Shown: positions 19,529 to 28,745, numbered from the stretch's first letter. The stretch is DNA of 64,000 nt from Lachnospiraceae bacterium (GCA_017467845.1 JAFUKH010000025.1:94550-158549), one strand, 5' to 3'. A program made the numbers and translations. Notes: generated by a model not told the origin, from the sequence alone.

Positions 19529-20281
19529 ATGAGTTTAAAAAGAATTAAGAAGGCAGCCGGAATACTGGGAAATTTACTTTTTCCCATGAAATGCCCGGTG
19601 TGTGATAATATATTGAATGACCAAATCAGTATGCTGCGGGGCAGAGTGCCGGTGGGAATCTGTTATAAATGTGCCAAGACAGTGCATTATATTGTGCCGC
19701 CCAGATGTTTCAAGTGCGGAAAACAGCTGCAGGATGGCGCGGAGGAGTATTGTACGGATTGCAGGGACGCGGAACATGTATTTATAATGGGACGTGCTCT
19801 GTATGAATATCATAGTATTAAAGGGGCACTGTTCCGGTTTAAATATGGCGGAAGGCGCGAATATTCCAAAGTGTTTGCTAAAGAAGTGGTATTTTATCTG
19901 GGGGATTTTGTCCGCAGAGTACAACCGGATGGATTGATTCCGGTTCCCATACATACACTTCGCTGCCTTAAACGGGGGTACAACCAGGCAGGAGAGCTCG
20001 CCAAGGCAATTGGGAGGGAGTTTGATATTCCGGTTTATGACAAGCTGGTTGTGAGAAAAATAAATACAAAGCCTTTGAAAAATATGAGCCCGGTCGAGAG
20101 GCAAAATAGTTTGAAAAAGGCTTTTATTCTAGGTGAAAATGTTGTAAAATTAAGTACAGTAATTATCATAGACGACATATACACTACCGGAGCCACCATT
20201 GATGCAGTGGCAAAAGTTTTGCTTACACTGGGCCCTATGAAGATCTATTTTGTAACTCTAGCGATTGGAGAAGGAATTTAG
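19529..20281 (+). CDS. comF: ComF family phosphoribosyltransferase-like protein
   Basis: Protein of about 250 residues. An N-terminal zinc-ribbon (CPVCDNIL, then CYKC, CFKCGKQL, CTDC) precedes a phosphoribosyltransferase fold with the PRPP loop VIIIDDIYTTGATIDAV. In Bacillus, ComFC supports DNA uptake. I chose ATG 19529 (AAAGGG just upstream). A TTG at 19511 with GGAG in the recD2 end would add six residues. It is closely coupled to recD2 and is followed by the YvyF-like gene, as in Bacillus. Confidence 0.93.
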   Translation: MSLKRIKKAAGILGNLLFPMKCPVCDNILNDQISMLRGRVPVGICYKCAKTVHYIVPPRCFKCGKQLQDGAEEYCTDCRDAEHVFIMGRALYEYHSIKGALFRFKYGGRREYSKVFAKEVVFYLGDFVRRVQPDGLIPVPIHTLRCLKRGYNQAGELAKAIGREFDIPVYDKLVVRKINTKPLKNMSPVERQNSLKKAFILGENVVKLSTVIIIDDIYTTGATIDAVAKVLLTLGPMKIYFVTLAIGEGI

Positions 20282-20307
20282 CTACAAATGATTAGGAGGT
20301 AGAACGC

Positions 20308-20718
20308 ATGAATGTAAAGAATTGTCGAGGATGTGGAAAAATTTTTAATTACATTTCCGGACCTCAGCTTTGCCCCGGATGCAGACAGGGACTGGAAGAG
20401 AAGTTCCAGAAAGTAAAGACGTATATTCGCGAGAATCCCGGAGTGGGCATCAGACAGGTTTCGGAAGAGTGTGACGTTGAGCCCAGTTTAATTAACCAGT
20501 GGCTGAAGGATGAGCGTTTGGAACTTTCAGAAAGCTCATCGTTGTTGTTAAATTGTGAAAGTTGTGGTCAGCCTATTCGTACCGGTCGTTACTGTGATAA
20601 GTGCAAAATGGCAATGTCCCAGACCTTACGAAGCGTAATTCGGGGGGCAGATCCTGCCACACCGACGCCTTCGAGAGTATCTAAGGATGGCGCAAAAATG
20701 AGATTTTTGGAGCGGTAA
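20308..20718 (+). CDS. YvyF-like flagellar-operon protein
   Basis: Protein of 136 residues. It has an N-terminal CRGCGKIF plus CPGC zinc pair, a central helix-turn-helix (VRQVSEECDVEPSLINQWLK-like), and a second zinc pair CESCGQPI plus CDKCK. This layout matches the YvyF/TIGR03826 family that sits between comF and flgM in Bacilli. Its molecular role is unknown, although the HTH suggests nucleic-acid binding. AGGAGG precedes ATG 20308. No flgM follows in this window. Confidence 0.8.
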   Translation: MNVKNCRGCGKIFNYISGPQLCPGCRQGLEEKFQKVKTYIRENPGVGIRQVSEECDVEPSLINQWLKDERLELSESSSLLLNCESCGQPIRTGRYCDKCKMAMSQTLRSVIRGADPATPTPSRVSKDGAKMRFLER

Positions 20719-20719
20719 A

Positions 20720-21106
20720 ATGATTAATGAGGAACGTGTGATACTGATGACGAAGCTTGCTTCTTACGAAGCAAATGAAGGGAAAAGGGCCTCGAAAATC
20801 AGTAGATATTTCAGGGGGGACTATGTGTCTGTCCATCTGCTGAAAGGATGGATCAGCATTACGATGGTGTATGTTTTGCTGGTTGCTTTAAGGATTTTGT
20901 ATGATTTTGATACCTTTATGGAGAACCTATACAAAATGGATTATTTGGCGTTTGCCAAAGGAATTATTATATGGTATATCATTTCCGCCGTGGTGTATCT
21001 TGTGGCAGTTTATATAGCATACACATATCGTTATATGAAGGCTCGGAAAGGTCTGAAACGCTACAGTCAAAATTTGAAAAAACTTGGTTCAATGTATAAC
21101 AGATAA
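20720..21106 (+). CDS. Small membrane protein of unknown function
   Basis: Protein of 128 residues with a basic cytoplasmic N-terminus (about residues 1-40), two hydrophobic segments (about 44-64 and 80-104) and a basic C-terminal tail. No family recognised. The start ATG 20720 lies 1 nt after the preceding stop with GGAG 7-10 nt upstream, so it is translated together with the YvyF-like gene. It is followed by another unknown membrane protein and then cdaA. That suggests a shared envelope role, but this is only context. Confidence 0.75.
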   Translation: MINEERVILMTKLASYEANEGKRASKISRYFRGDYVSVHLLKGWISITMVYVLLVALRILYDFDTFMENLYKMDYLAFAKGIIIWYIISAVVYLVAVYIAYTYRYMKARKGLKRYSQNLKKLGSMYNR

Positions 21107-21135
21107 TAAGAGCCGAAAGGTAGTATAGAAATATC

Positions 21136-22233
21136 ATGGGTAATATTTTAGAAATTAGAGATAAATTGAAGTATTTATATACCAAGAATGAGGTTTTCCT
21201 CCTTCCGGTATTAAAGTTTATGTTGGCGTTTACTGCCATTTGTACAGTAAGCGGCCGCTTGGGATATATGGCAAAGGTAGACAATCTGGGATTGATTTTA
21301 ATCGCAGCACTGATGTGCTCTTTTCTTCCGGTGGGATGCATCGTTTTCTTTGCCTGTGTTTTTAGTCTTCTGCATTTGTATGCACTATCATTGGAAGTGG
21401 CAGCAGTGGTGTTGGTAGTATATCTGATAATGTTCCTATTGTTTTTCAAATTCGGAACAAAGGATTCTTTATTGCTTCTGTTCACGGCGATTCTTTCTGC
21501 TATGAATATTCCATATGTGGTGCCTATTGTTGCAGGGCTTATCTGCGGACCGATGTCCGTGGTTTCTATTGCCTGCGGTTTGGTAGTATATCATTTGTTG
21601 TATAATATCACTCAGAATGCCACAGCACTCAGTGCAATGAACACAGAAGAGGCAACAGCTAAAATCAAAATGGTATTGAATGGCTTGGTTAATAACGACG
21701 AACTGTTAGTTATGATTGTTGCTTTTTCCGTAACGGTGTTTGTAGTTTATATTCTTAGAAGAATGAGCGTGGACTACAGTTGGACCATTGCTATGGTGGC
21801 AGGTGCTATTGTAAATCTGATGATTTTGTTGGTGGGAGACCTTGTTTTGGACACAGAAGTGGGCTTCCTAGGTGCATTCCTTGGAACAATATTGGCTATC
21901 GTGTGCGCGAAACTGCTGGAGTTTTTCCGATTCTGTGTAGATTATAATCGTACAGAGAAGGTTCAGTTTGAGGACGATGAATACTATTATTACGTGAAGG
22001 CTGTACCAAAGATGACAGTGGCTGAGCAGCAGAAGACGGTGAAGAAGATTAATGCACAGAAGGCTTCTGCGGCAGGCTCATCATATGGCAGAGCTGCCGG
22101 CACCAGAGTGGAAACAGAGAGAACCGGTTCCCGTACAAACTATTATCGGGAACATGCTTCTGCGCCGAAGAGCGTAACCATCGGCCATAGTGCTATGGAA
22201 TATGAGGAAGACGAATTTGAATCATTAGACTAG
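21136..22233 (+). CDS. Polytopic membrane protein upstream of cdaA
   Basis: Protein of 365 residues with about 8-9 hydrophobic segments in residues 18-275. It ends in a charged, poorly conserved cytoplasmic tail (EDDEYYYYVKAVPKMTV and a Ser/Arg-rich end with acidic EEDEFESLD). No enzyme motif is seen and I do not recognise the family. It is 15 nt upstream of cdaA and may be a partner or regulator of c-di-AMP synthesis, inferred only from position. Confidence 0.75.
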   Translation: MGNILEIRDKLKYLYTKNEVFLLPVLKFMLAFTAICTVSGRLGYMAKVDNLGLILIAALMCSFLPVGCIVFFACVFSLLHLYALSLEVAAVVLVVYLIMFLLFFKFGTKDSLLLLFTAILSAMNIPYVVPIVAGLICGPMSVVSIACGLVVYHLLYNITQNATALSAMNTEEATAKIKMVLNGLVNNDELLVMIVAFSVTVFVVYILRRMSVDYSWTIAMVAGAIVNLMILLVGDLVLDTEVGFLGAFLGTILAIVCAKLLEFFRFCVDYNRTEKVQFEDDEYYYYVKAVPKMTVAEQQKTVKKINAQKASAAGSSYGRAAGTRVETERTGSRTNYYREHASAPKSVTIGHSAMEYEEDEFESLD

Positions 22234-22248
22234 CAAGGATAGATTTGT

Positions 22249-23121
22249 ATGATACCAGTAACAGAGATTTTGCTCAACTTAAGAAGGTGCATAACCAATA
22301 TAGAGATAGGCGATATATTAGAGATCCTGATTATCGCCTATTTGGTGTATCATATTATGTTATGGATTAAGACCACGAGGGCATGGGCACTTCTTAAGGG
22401 TCTTGTGGTAATTCTTGCGTTTTGGTTTGCTGCGTTAATGATGGATATGAACACCATATTGTGGATGTTTAAAAATATCTTCGGTTTTGCGGTTACGGCT
22501 CTTATTGTTGTCCTGCAGCCTGAGATTCGTAAGGCATTGGAGGATTTGGGTAAGAAGAATATTCTGGGTAGTATTCTACCCTTTGAACGTAATATGAAAA
22601 ATGAATCCGGTAGCTTTAATGTGAAGACAGTGAATGAGATTGTGAGAGCCTGCGTGGAAATGTCCAAGGTAAAAACAGGAGCATTGATTGTTATTGAACA
22701 GAAGCAGTCTCTTTCAGAGTATGAAAGAACCGGCATTGAAGTGGACGGTTTAGTGACAAGCCAGCTTCTGATTAATATTTTTGAGCATAATACACCGTTG
22801 CATGATGGTGCGGTTATTGTTCGCGGCAATCGAGTTACCTATGCAACCTGTTATCTTCCGCTGACAGCCAATGATGCTATTAGCAAGGAGGTGGGGACCC
22901 GTCACCGTGCAGGTGTGGGAATCTCCGAAGCGACGGATTCTGTGACGGTTATCGTATCAGAACAGACCGGTAAGATTAGTGTGGCTTATGATGGTAATTT
23001 GCAGAGAAACTTTGATGAAGAGAGACTTCGTGAGAGACTTCTGCAATTTGGACAGGGTGTTCAGCCGGAGCAGAAAAAACAGAAAATCCGTATAAAAATG
23101 GGAAAGGGCTCAAAGGTATGA
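22249..23121 (+). CDS. cdaA: Diadenylate cyclase CdaA
   Basis: Membrane-bound enzyme of 290 residues making c-di-AMP from two ATP, which controls potassium and osmolyte balance and wall integrity. Three hydrophobic helices fill about residues 18-90. The DisA_N cyclase domain follows, with the catalytic D186-G-A (in HDGAVIVRG) and R218-H-R (in TRHRAGVGISE). The 3' end overlaps the cdaR start by 4 nt (ATGA), the standard cdaA-cdaR pair. No glmM follows. Confidence 0.96.
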   Translation: MIPVTEILLNLRRCITNIEIGDILEILIIAYLVYHIMLWIKTTRAWALLKGLVVILAFWFAALMMDMNTILWMFKNIFGFAVTALIVVLQPEIRKALEDLGKKNILGSILPFERNMKNESGSFNVKTVNEIVRACVEMSKVKTGALIVIEQKQSLSEYERTGIEVDGLVTSQLLINIFEHNTPLHDGAVIVRGNRVTYATCYLPLTANDAISKEVGTRHRAGVGISEATDSVTVIVSEQTGKISVAYDGNLQRNFDEERLRERLLQFGQGVQPEQKKQKIRIKMGKGSKV

Positions 23122-24434
23122 AAATTGGGAAAAAAATAAAAGAGGCCCTTGTTTCGAACTGGTCACTGAAACTTTTATCCCTTCTGATAGCATTTACGCT
23201 TTGGTTTGTGGTTATTATTGTGGATGACCCGGTGGGTGACAAGTCCTTTTCGAATATTCAGGTACAATTGGTAAATACAGAATTGTTAACAGATAAGGGT
23301 ATGGTGTATGAGGTTTTGGAAAATTCCGATGTTCTCAAGAGAGTATCCTTTGATGCGCCTAAGACTGTTCGTGATGTAATTCAGGCAGGCGATATAATTG
23401 CAGAAGCGGATTTTGAGAATCTTACAGCTACCAATACAGTGGCGATTACGTTCTCTTGTCCAAAGTATAGTGCTGATGTGACCAATATTTCGGGAAATAT
23501 CAGTAACGTAAAATTAAATATTGAAAATAAGAAATCCAAGTGGGTTAATATTGAATATAATATTACCGGTGAAGTGGCAGAAGGATACATTATCGGTGGA
23601 ATTCTTTTGGATCAGAACCGTCTGGAAATTGTTGGTCCGGAATCTAAGATTGATACCATTCAGAAGGCTATCATTGATGTGAATGTTGCAGGAATATACA
23701 GTAACAGTTCTTCAAGATATGATGTAAATCTAGTTACTGCGGAAGGAGAGGTTGTATCTTATCCGTCTGTTAGTAGTAATGCAGAGACTGTAAAAGTAAC
23801 CGTGGATATTCTTGCTACCAAGGAAGTACCGATAGAATATCATGCTATGGGTGTTCCGGCAGAGGGATATCTGGCAACAGGTGCTATTGAGGGTACACCG
23901 GAAACTGTATTGATTGCAGGCACTCAGAATGCGCTTAAAAATGTGAACTCCATTACGATTCCTGCAGAGGAAATCAACGTGACCGGAGCTACGCAGAATT
24001 ATGAACAGATGATTGATATTGAGAAATATTTGCCCGGCGGAATCAGCTTTGGTGACAGCAGCTTCGATGGAAATGCAAAGGTTGTAGTGTATATTGAGAA
24101 GATTGCTGAAAAGCTCATTCCTCTGAATGAGGAAATGCTTCAGATTGTGGGCGTTCCGGAAGGATTTACAGTGGATGTTGCACTTTCAGCAAACAGTTCA
24201 TTGACTGTAAATGGTCTTAAGGATGATTTGCTTGAGCTTCAGCCGGAAGAATTTGTAGGAGTAATTGACTTTGAAAAATATATGTCAGATATAGGCATGG
24301 AAGCATTGATTGAAGGAACATACTCCGTGGAAGCAGAATTTGCTTTAGACAGTGCATATACATTGGTGGAACCGGTTATGGTGGACATTGTGATATCTGT
24401 ACCAATGGAAGCTGAAGCAAGTGTGGATATTTAA
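23118..24434 (+). CDS. cdaR: CdaR (YbbR-domain) regulator of CdaA
   Basis: Protein of 438 residues with one N-terminal membrane helix (about 18-36, LKLLSLLIAFTLWFVVIIV) and a long extracytoplasmic part made of several YbbR repeats (for example VPIEYHAMGVPAEGYLATG). CdaR binds CdaA and tunes c-di-AMP output. It overlaps cdaA by 4 nt, so translation is coupled. It lies at the end of the recD2-to-cdaR gene run. Confidence 0.93.
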   Translation: MKIGKKIKEALVSNWSLKLLSLLIAFTLWFVVIIVDDPVGDKSFSNIQVQLVNTELLTDKGMVYEVLENSDVLKRVSFDAPKTVRDVIQAGDIIAEADFENLTATNTVAITFSCPKYSADVTNISGNISNVKLNIENKKSKWVNIEYNITGEVAEGYIIGGILLDQNRLEIVGPESKIDTIQKAIIDVNVAGIYSNSSSRYDVNLVTAEGEVVSYPSVSSNAETVKVTVDILATKEVPIEYHAMGVPAEGYLATGAIEGTPETVLIAGTQNALKNVNSITIPAEEINVTGATQNYEQMIDIEKYLPGGISFGDSSFDGNAKVVVYIEKIAEKLIPLNEEMLQIVGVPEGFTVDVALSANSSLTVNGLKDDLLELQPEEFVGVIDFEKYMSDIGMEALIEGTYSVEAEFALDSAYTLVEPVMVDIVISVPMEAEASVDI

Positions 24435-24510
24435 GCAAAATGCGGAAAGAGGTTGTGAAAACAGTTTTTCTGTGTTATGATACTTGTGTTCGGAACGGAG
24501 GAATACTAAA

Positions 24511-24774
24511 ATGGTAAGCCAGAAAGTTATTATTAAAAATCCTACAGGACTACATCTAAGACCCGCAGGAATCCTATGTAAGGAAGCTATGCAGTACAAA
24601 TCATTAATAACCTTTACATTTAAGGATAATACAGCGAATGCAAAGAGTGTACTCAGTGTTCTCGGTGCATGTGTTAAGAGTGGGGATGAGATTGAGTTTA
24701 TTTGTGACGGTGAGGATGAAGCGGAAGCTTTAGCGGCCGTTGTAGCAGCTGTAGAAGATGGTCTTGGCGAATAA
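24511..24774 (+). CDS. ptsH: HPr phosphocarrier protein
   Basis: Phosphocarrier of 87 residues for the sugar phosphotransferase system. The phosphorylated H15 lies in TGLHLRPAG and the regulatory S46, target of HPr kinase, lies in NAKSVLSVL. Both sites are present, so it can carry phosphate and also act in catabolite repression. The start ATG 24511 has ACGGAGG 9 nt upstream. In-frame codons further upstream lack one. ptsI is not adjacent. Confidence 0.95.
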   Translation: MVSQKVIIKNPTGLHLRPAGILCKEAMQYKSLITFTFKDNTANAKSVLSVLGACVKSGDEIEFICDGEDEAEALAAVVAAVEDGLGE

Positions 24775-24788
24775 ATTGTAGTAATTTA

Positions 24789-24821
24789 AAGGCCTATCCT
24801 TAATGGATGGGCCTTGGTTTT
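24789..24821 (+). terminator. Terminator after ptsH
   Basis: AAGGCCTATCC and GGATGGGCCTT form a stem with one G-U pair, a 5-nt loop and a following GGTTTT. It makes ptsH a single-gene unit. Confidence 0.8.
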
Positions 24822-24914
24822 ATAAAAAACACGTTTGCGAGTTAAAGTGACAAAGCGACAAAGGTGCCGTTCGTTGAGGTATTTTCGCAATGTATCAGAT
24901 ATAGGAGGATGAGT

Positions 24915-26594
24915 ATGTTAAATTATAAGAGATATCGTAAAAATCCGGTGGTTAATTATCCAGAAAGAGAATGGCCCAATAAGGAGATTGAAAAGGCGCC
25001 AATCTGGTGCAGTGTAGACCTTAGAGACGGTAATCAGGCGTTGATTGACCCCATGGTGGTTAACGAAAAGATTGAGTTTTTCCAGTTCCTTGTGAATATG
25101 GGCTTTAAGGAAATTGAGATTGGTTTCCCTGCGGCATCACAGATTGAGTTTGATTTCCTGCGTCAGCTGGTAGATAGAAAGCTTATTCCTGATGATGTGC
25201 GAGTTCAGGTATTAACTCAGTGTAGAGAGGAACTGCTGGATAGAACCTTTGAAGCTATTGAAGGTATTAAGCAGGCGGTTGTACATATTTACAATTCTAC
25301 ATCAACTCTTCAGAGAGATGTGGTGTTTAATATGGACAGAGAACACATTACTGAGATTGCAATCAAGGGTACTCGGATGGTAAAGGAACGTGCAGAAAAG
25401 TTCCCGGGAAAGATTATTCTGGAGTATTCTCCGGAGTCATTTACCGGAACGGAGCTGGATTATGCACTGGATATTTGTAATGCAGTAATCAATGAGTGGA
25501 ATCCTACTCCGGATGCTCCAATGATTTTAAATCTTCCATCCACTGTAGAAATGAATACTCCTAATGTATATGCGGATCAAATTGAATGGATGATTAAGCA
25601 TATTGATAAGAGAGAAAGTGTCATTGTCAGTGTACATCCTCACAATGACAGAGGTACCGGAACTGCAAGTGCAGAGCTTGCACTTCTTGCAGGAGCTGAC
25701 CGTGTAGAGGGTACTCTGTTCGGTAACGGCGAGCGTACCGGTAATGTAGATATTCTGAATATTGCTTACAATATGTTTTCTCAGGGAATTAATCCGGAAT
25801 TAAACATTGAGAAGATTAATGATATTATTGAGATTTATGAGAGATGCTGCAAGATTCCCATTCATCCAAGACATCCTTATGCAGGTAAGCTGGTATTTAC
25901 TGCATTCTCCGGCTCACATCAGGATGCAATTAACAAGGGCGTGAAGGCAATGAGAGAGCGTGGCAGCGAATATTGGCAGGTACCTTACCTTCCTATTGAT
26001 CCTGCGGATATTGGCAGAGAGTACGAACCAATCGTTCGTATCAATTCCCAGTCCGGAAAGGGTGGCGTTGCTTTTGTAATGGATACTTATTTCGGTTATA
26101 AGCTTCCGAAGGCAATGCACAAGGAATTTGCAAGCGTTATTCAGGCAATTTCCGAGAAGCAGGGTGAGGTTTCTCCGGATCAGATTATGGCAAGCTTTAC
26201 CGAGGAATATCTGGAGAAGAAGGAGCCGATTCACTTCAAGAAGTTAAACGTAACCGATTTGAGTGGGGAAACAGAGAGTGCTTTCGATACCAAGGTATTG
26301 GTTACCTATACCGACCACGGCGAGGAGAAGCAGTTTGAAGCAATCGGTAACGGACCTATTGATGCGGTTCAGCGTGGTATCGCCCATGAACTGGATATTA
26401 AGATTAAGGTTCTGGATTACGAAGAGCATGCACTTCAGTCCGGTGCCGCTTCAAAAGCAGCTGCATACATCCATTTGCTTGATTCCAATACCGGTCATGT
26501 AACCTATGGTGTAGGTGTAAGCTCCAATATTACCAGAGCTTCCGTTCGAGCTATTTTCTCAGCAATTAACAGATTAGGCTTAGGTGAAAGATAA
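24915..26594 (+). CDS. leuA: 2-isopropylmalate synthase
   Basis: First enzyme of leucine synthesis, condensing 2-oxoisovalerate with acetyl-CoA, 559 residues. The metal and substrate motif APIWCSVDLRDGNQALIDPM lies near residues 28-47 and the second signature VSVHPHNDRGTGTA is intact. The C-terminal LeuA regulatory domain for leucine feedback is present (VSSNITRASVRAIFSAINR). ATG 24915 fits AGGAGG 6 nt upstream. An earlier ATG at 24909 is too close. It stands alone without leuBCD. I see no clear T-box in the 93 nt before it. Confidence 0.95.
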   Translation: MLNYKRYRKNPVVNYPEREWPNKEIEKAPIWCSVDLRDGNQALIDPMVVNEKIEFFQFLVNMGFKEIEIGFPAASQIEFDFLRQLVDRKLIPDDVRVQVLTQCREELLDRTFEAIEGIKQAVVHIYNSTSTLQRDVVFNMDREHITEIAIKGTRMVKERAEKFPGKIILEYSPESFTGTELDYALDICNAVINEWNPTPDAPMILNLPSTVEMNTPNVYADQIEWMIKHIDKRESVIVSVHPHNDRGTGTASAELALLAGADRVEGTLFGNGERTGNVDILNIAYNMFSQGINPELNIEKINDIIEIYERCCKIPIHPRHPYAGKLVFTAFSGSHQDAINKGVKAMRERGSEYWQVPYLPIDPADIGREYEPIVRINSQSGKGGVAFVMDTYFGYKLPKAMHKEFASVIQAISEKQGEVSPDQIMASFTEEYLEKKEPIHFKKLNVTDLSGETESAFDTKVLVTYTDHGEEKQFEAIGNGPIDAVQRGIAHELDIKIKVLDYEEHALQSGAASKAAAYIHLLDSNTGHVTYGVGVSSNITRASVRAIFSAINRLGLGER

Positions 26595-26626
26595 AAAATA
26601 CCGCCGCAGTACTGCGGCGGTATTTT
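26595..26626. terminator. Bidirectional terminator between leuA and yuiD-like gene
   Basis: A perfect palindrome built on ACCGCCGCAGTACTGCGGCGGT, flanked by A and T runs on both sides, lies between two convergent genes. Confidence 0.92.
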
Positions 26627-26635
26627 AAAACAGAT

Positions 26636-27097
26636 TTATAATAAATAGAATAGTGATGCAATGAAGGAACCCAGGAGTGCACCGGCCAAAACTTGAAGAG
26701 GAGTATGTCCTACAAATTCTTTCAGCTTATCATCGGCAGAAATGTCGTCGCGCCCCATGTCCTCAAAGATTTTTATCATATCGTTGAGCATTTTAGCCTG
26801 AATGCCGGTCTCTCTGCGAACTCCCATGGCATCGTACATAACAATAATCGCTAAGAAACAGGCAAGTGCAAATTCTACACTGCCCACACCACATTCAAAT
26901 GCAGTTGCCACAGATAAAGCACAAACAGTAGCGGAATGAGAACTGGGCATACCGCCACTTCCTACAAGGCGCTCTGCCACAAATTTCTTTGTGAAAAACA
27001 TATGGATTAACGTCTTTAACACCTGGGCAACAGTCCAGCCCAAAGCAGCGGCAATAAATACCTGATTAGACAATAATTCTTCAAAAAAAACATTCAT
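26636..27097 (-). CDS. YuiD-like divergent PAP2 family membrane protein
   Basis: Membrane protein of 153 residues with several hydrophobic segments. It has the family motif GSGGMPSSHSATVCAL, then MYDAMGVRRETGIQAKMLN and GHTPLQVLAGALLG. These mark the divergent PAP2/DUF212 (YuiD) family, distantly related to lipid phosphatases. The substrate is unknown. AGGAG is upstream of ATG on the minus strand. It is transcribed convergently with leuA. Confidence 0.88.
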   Translation of the reverse strand: MNVFFEELLSNQVFIAAALGWTVAQVLKTLIHMFFTKKFVAERLVGSGGMPSSHSATVCALSVATAFECGVGSVEFALACFLAIIVMYDAMGVRRETGIQAKMLNDMIKIFEDMGRDDISADDKLKEFVGHTPLQVLAGALLGSFIASLFYLL

Positions 27098-27189
27098 ATT
27101 ACTTGTCCACTCCTAAAAACATATACGTTAATATTATAAACCATTTCAGATATTATGGCTAGAAAAACTTTTTTTACACAAAACTATTC

Positions 27190-27218
27190 TTGCGTGAAAA
27201 ACGTAGTGATAGTATACT
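27190..27218 (+). promoter_or_regulatory. Promoter of the GT2 gene at 27257
   Basis: TTGCGT at 27190, a 17-nt spacer and TATACT at 27213 give a good housekeeping promoter 38 nt before the start codon. Confidence 0.65.
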
Positions 27219-27256
27219 TGAACTATATAATAATCCACATATGGCGGAGTAAAAGA

Positions 27257-28186
27257 ATGAGTTTATTAAGTGTTATTGTTCCTTGCTATAACGAGGAAGA
27301 GAATGTGCCTTTTTTTTATGAAGAATTGATGAAGAACGAGGCTTTTTTTAAAGAGAAGGCGCTGGAAGTAGAAGTTATATATATCAATGATGGTTCCAAG
27401 GATGGAACGGTAGCAGAAGTGAAGAAGTTGCATGAGAAGGATGAAAGGGTGCATCTGGTTTCCTTTTCCAGAAATTTTGGAAAGGAAGCAGCCATGTATG
27501 CCGGCCTTCAGAGAAGTAAGGGCGATTATGTGGTAATTATGGATGTGGATCTGCAGGACCCACCGTCCCTTCTTCCGGAGATGTATTCTTATATTGAAGA
27601 GGGATATGATTCGGTTGCAACCAGGCGCGTCAGCCGTAAGGGAGAACCCCCCATTCGTTCTTTTTTCGCCAGAATGTTTTACAAATTAATGGACAAGATT
27701 TCTCAAGCAGAGATTATGGATGGAGCCAGGGATTACCGGCTGATGAGCAGACAGATGGTAGACGCTATCCTTGCGATGACAGAGTATAATCGCTTTACTA
27801 AGGGCATTTTCGGCTGGGTTGGTTTTGAGACAAAGTGGATTGAGTTTGAGAATGTAGAGCGCGTAAAAGGTGAGACAAAATGGAATTTCTGGAAGCTGTT
27901 TAAGTATTCCATTGAAGGAATCACCGCATTCTCCACTGTACCCCTTACTATTGCCTCCTTTATGGGCGTGCTGTTTTGCATCATTGCATTTCTGGCAATC
28001 GTATTTGTGGTGGTAAGGAAGCTGTTATTTGGGGATCCGGTATCCGGTTGGGCATCTCAGGTATGCATCACCCTTTTCGTAAGCGGTGTACAGCTTTTCT
28101 GTATGGGAATTGTAGGGCAGTATCTGGCTAAGACCTATATGGAAGTAAAGAATAGGCCGATTTATTTGGTGAAAGAAGAATTGTAA
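27257..28186 (+). CDS. Membrane-anchored GT2 glycosyltransferase, DPM1/GtrB type
   Basis: Protein of 309 residues. The N-terminal GT2 domain (LSVIVPCYNEEENVP, VIYINDGSKDGT, DVDLQDPP as the DxD-like site) is followed by two C-terminal membrane helices (about 230-260 and 270-295). Such enzymes load a sugar onto undecaprenyl phosphate for later transfer outside the membrane. The start ATG 27257 has GGCGGAG upstream. In-frame codons further upstream overlap the promoter. It stands alone, 0.7 kb before the polysaccharide locus, and may supply it. Confidence 0.9.
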   Translation: MSLLSVIVPCYNEEENVPFFYEELMKNEAFFKEKALEVEVIYINDGSKDGTVAEVKKLHEKDERVHLVSFSRNFGKEAAMYAGLQRSKGDYVVIMDVDLQDPPSLLPEMYSYIEEGYDSVATRRVSRKGEPPIRSFFARMFYKLMDKISQAEIMDGARDYRLMSRQMVDAILAMTEYNRFTKGIFGWVGFETKWIEFENVERVKGETKWNFWKLFKYSIEGITAFSTVPLTIASFMGVLFCIIAFLAIVFVVVRKLLFGDPVSGWASQVCITLFVSGVQLFCMGIVGQYLAKTYMEVKNRPIYLVKEEL

Positions 28187-28192
28187 AATTGT

Positions 28193-28242
28193 AGAAAATA
28201 GAGCGTTCTGTCGATGTTAAGCGATGGGATGCTCTTTTCTTG
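28193..28242 (+). terminator. Terminator after the GT2 gene
   Basis: AGAAAATAGAGC pairs with GCTCTTTTCT with one bulge across a 26-nt loop, ending in a T-rich tract. It lies between the GT2 gene and the Spo0A-like gene. Confidence 0.6.
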
Positions 28243-28260
28243 TATCGACAGATATGTTAC

Positions 28261-28266
28261 TATAAT
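28261..28266 (+). promoter_or_regulatory. Consensus -10 box before the Spo0A-like gene
   Basis: TATAAT at 28261 lies 50 nt before the start codon. The -35 is poorly defined (TTGTAT at 15 nt or CTTGTA at 16 nt). Confidence 0.45.
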
Positions 28267-28315
28267 TCACGTAGTCGCAGCAATGAGCAATACTCGACAT
28301 ATGAAAGGGGAATTC

Positions 28316-28696
28316 ATGATGGATATTGCGGTTGTAAAGGATTACGAATTAGAGAGATATATTACGGACATTATGCTGGATATAGGGGTTCCGGCACATT
28401 TGAAGGGTTATCACTATTTGAGAGATGCTATTTTATTATCGGGAAGAGATATGGAGGTGGTAAGCAGTGTAACGAAGCTGCTTTACCCAACAATTGCCAA
28501 GCGTTTTAAAACCAGTAGTCAGAAGGTGGAACGGGCGATACGAAATGCCATTGAAGTCTCTTGGACAAGAGGGAATGTTGAAACCTTCGAGAAATTATTC
28601 GGTTATTCCATTGAACAGGGAAAAAACAGACCAACAAACAGTGAATACATAGCCAGAATTGCAGATAAAATCTGTTTGGATTTTAAGGCGATGTAG
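28316..28696 (+). CDS. Orphan Spo0A effector-domain protein
   Basis: Protein of 126 residues that corresponds only to the C-terminal DNA-binding domain of Spo0A: DIGVPAHLKGYHYLRDAI, TKLLYPTIAKRF, KVERAIRNAIEVSWTRGN and PTNSEYIARIADK. The phosphorylated receiver domain is missing and there is no upstream in-frame remnant, because an own promoter, ribosome site (AAAGGGG) and start are present. It may bind Spo0A boxes constitutively, or need another partner. ATG 28319 is an alternative start. Confidence 0.9.
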   Translation: MMDIAVVKDYELERYITDIMLDIGVPAHLKGYHYLRDAILLSGRDMEVVSSVTKLLYPTIAKRFKTSSQKVERAIRNAIEVSWTRGNVETFEKLFGYSIEQGKNRPTNSEYIARIADKICLDFKAM

Positions 28697-28745
28697 AGTG
28701 ATAAAGGTAAAGATGAAAATAATGTATCTCGTTGTTGCGGCGAAA

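Noticed and set aside
24822-24914. T-box or leucine leader before leuA
   Set aside because: No T-box core sequence, no Leu-codon run and no terminator hairpin in the 93 nt.
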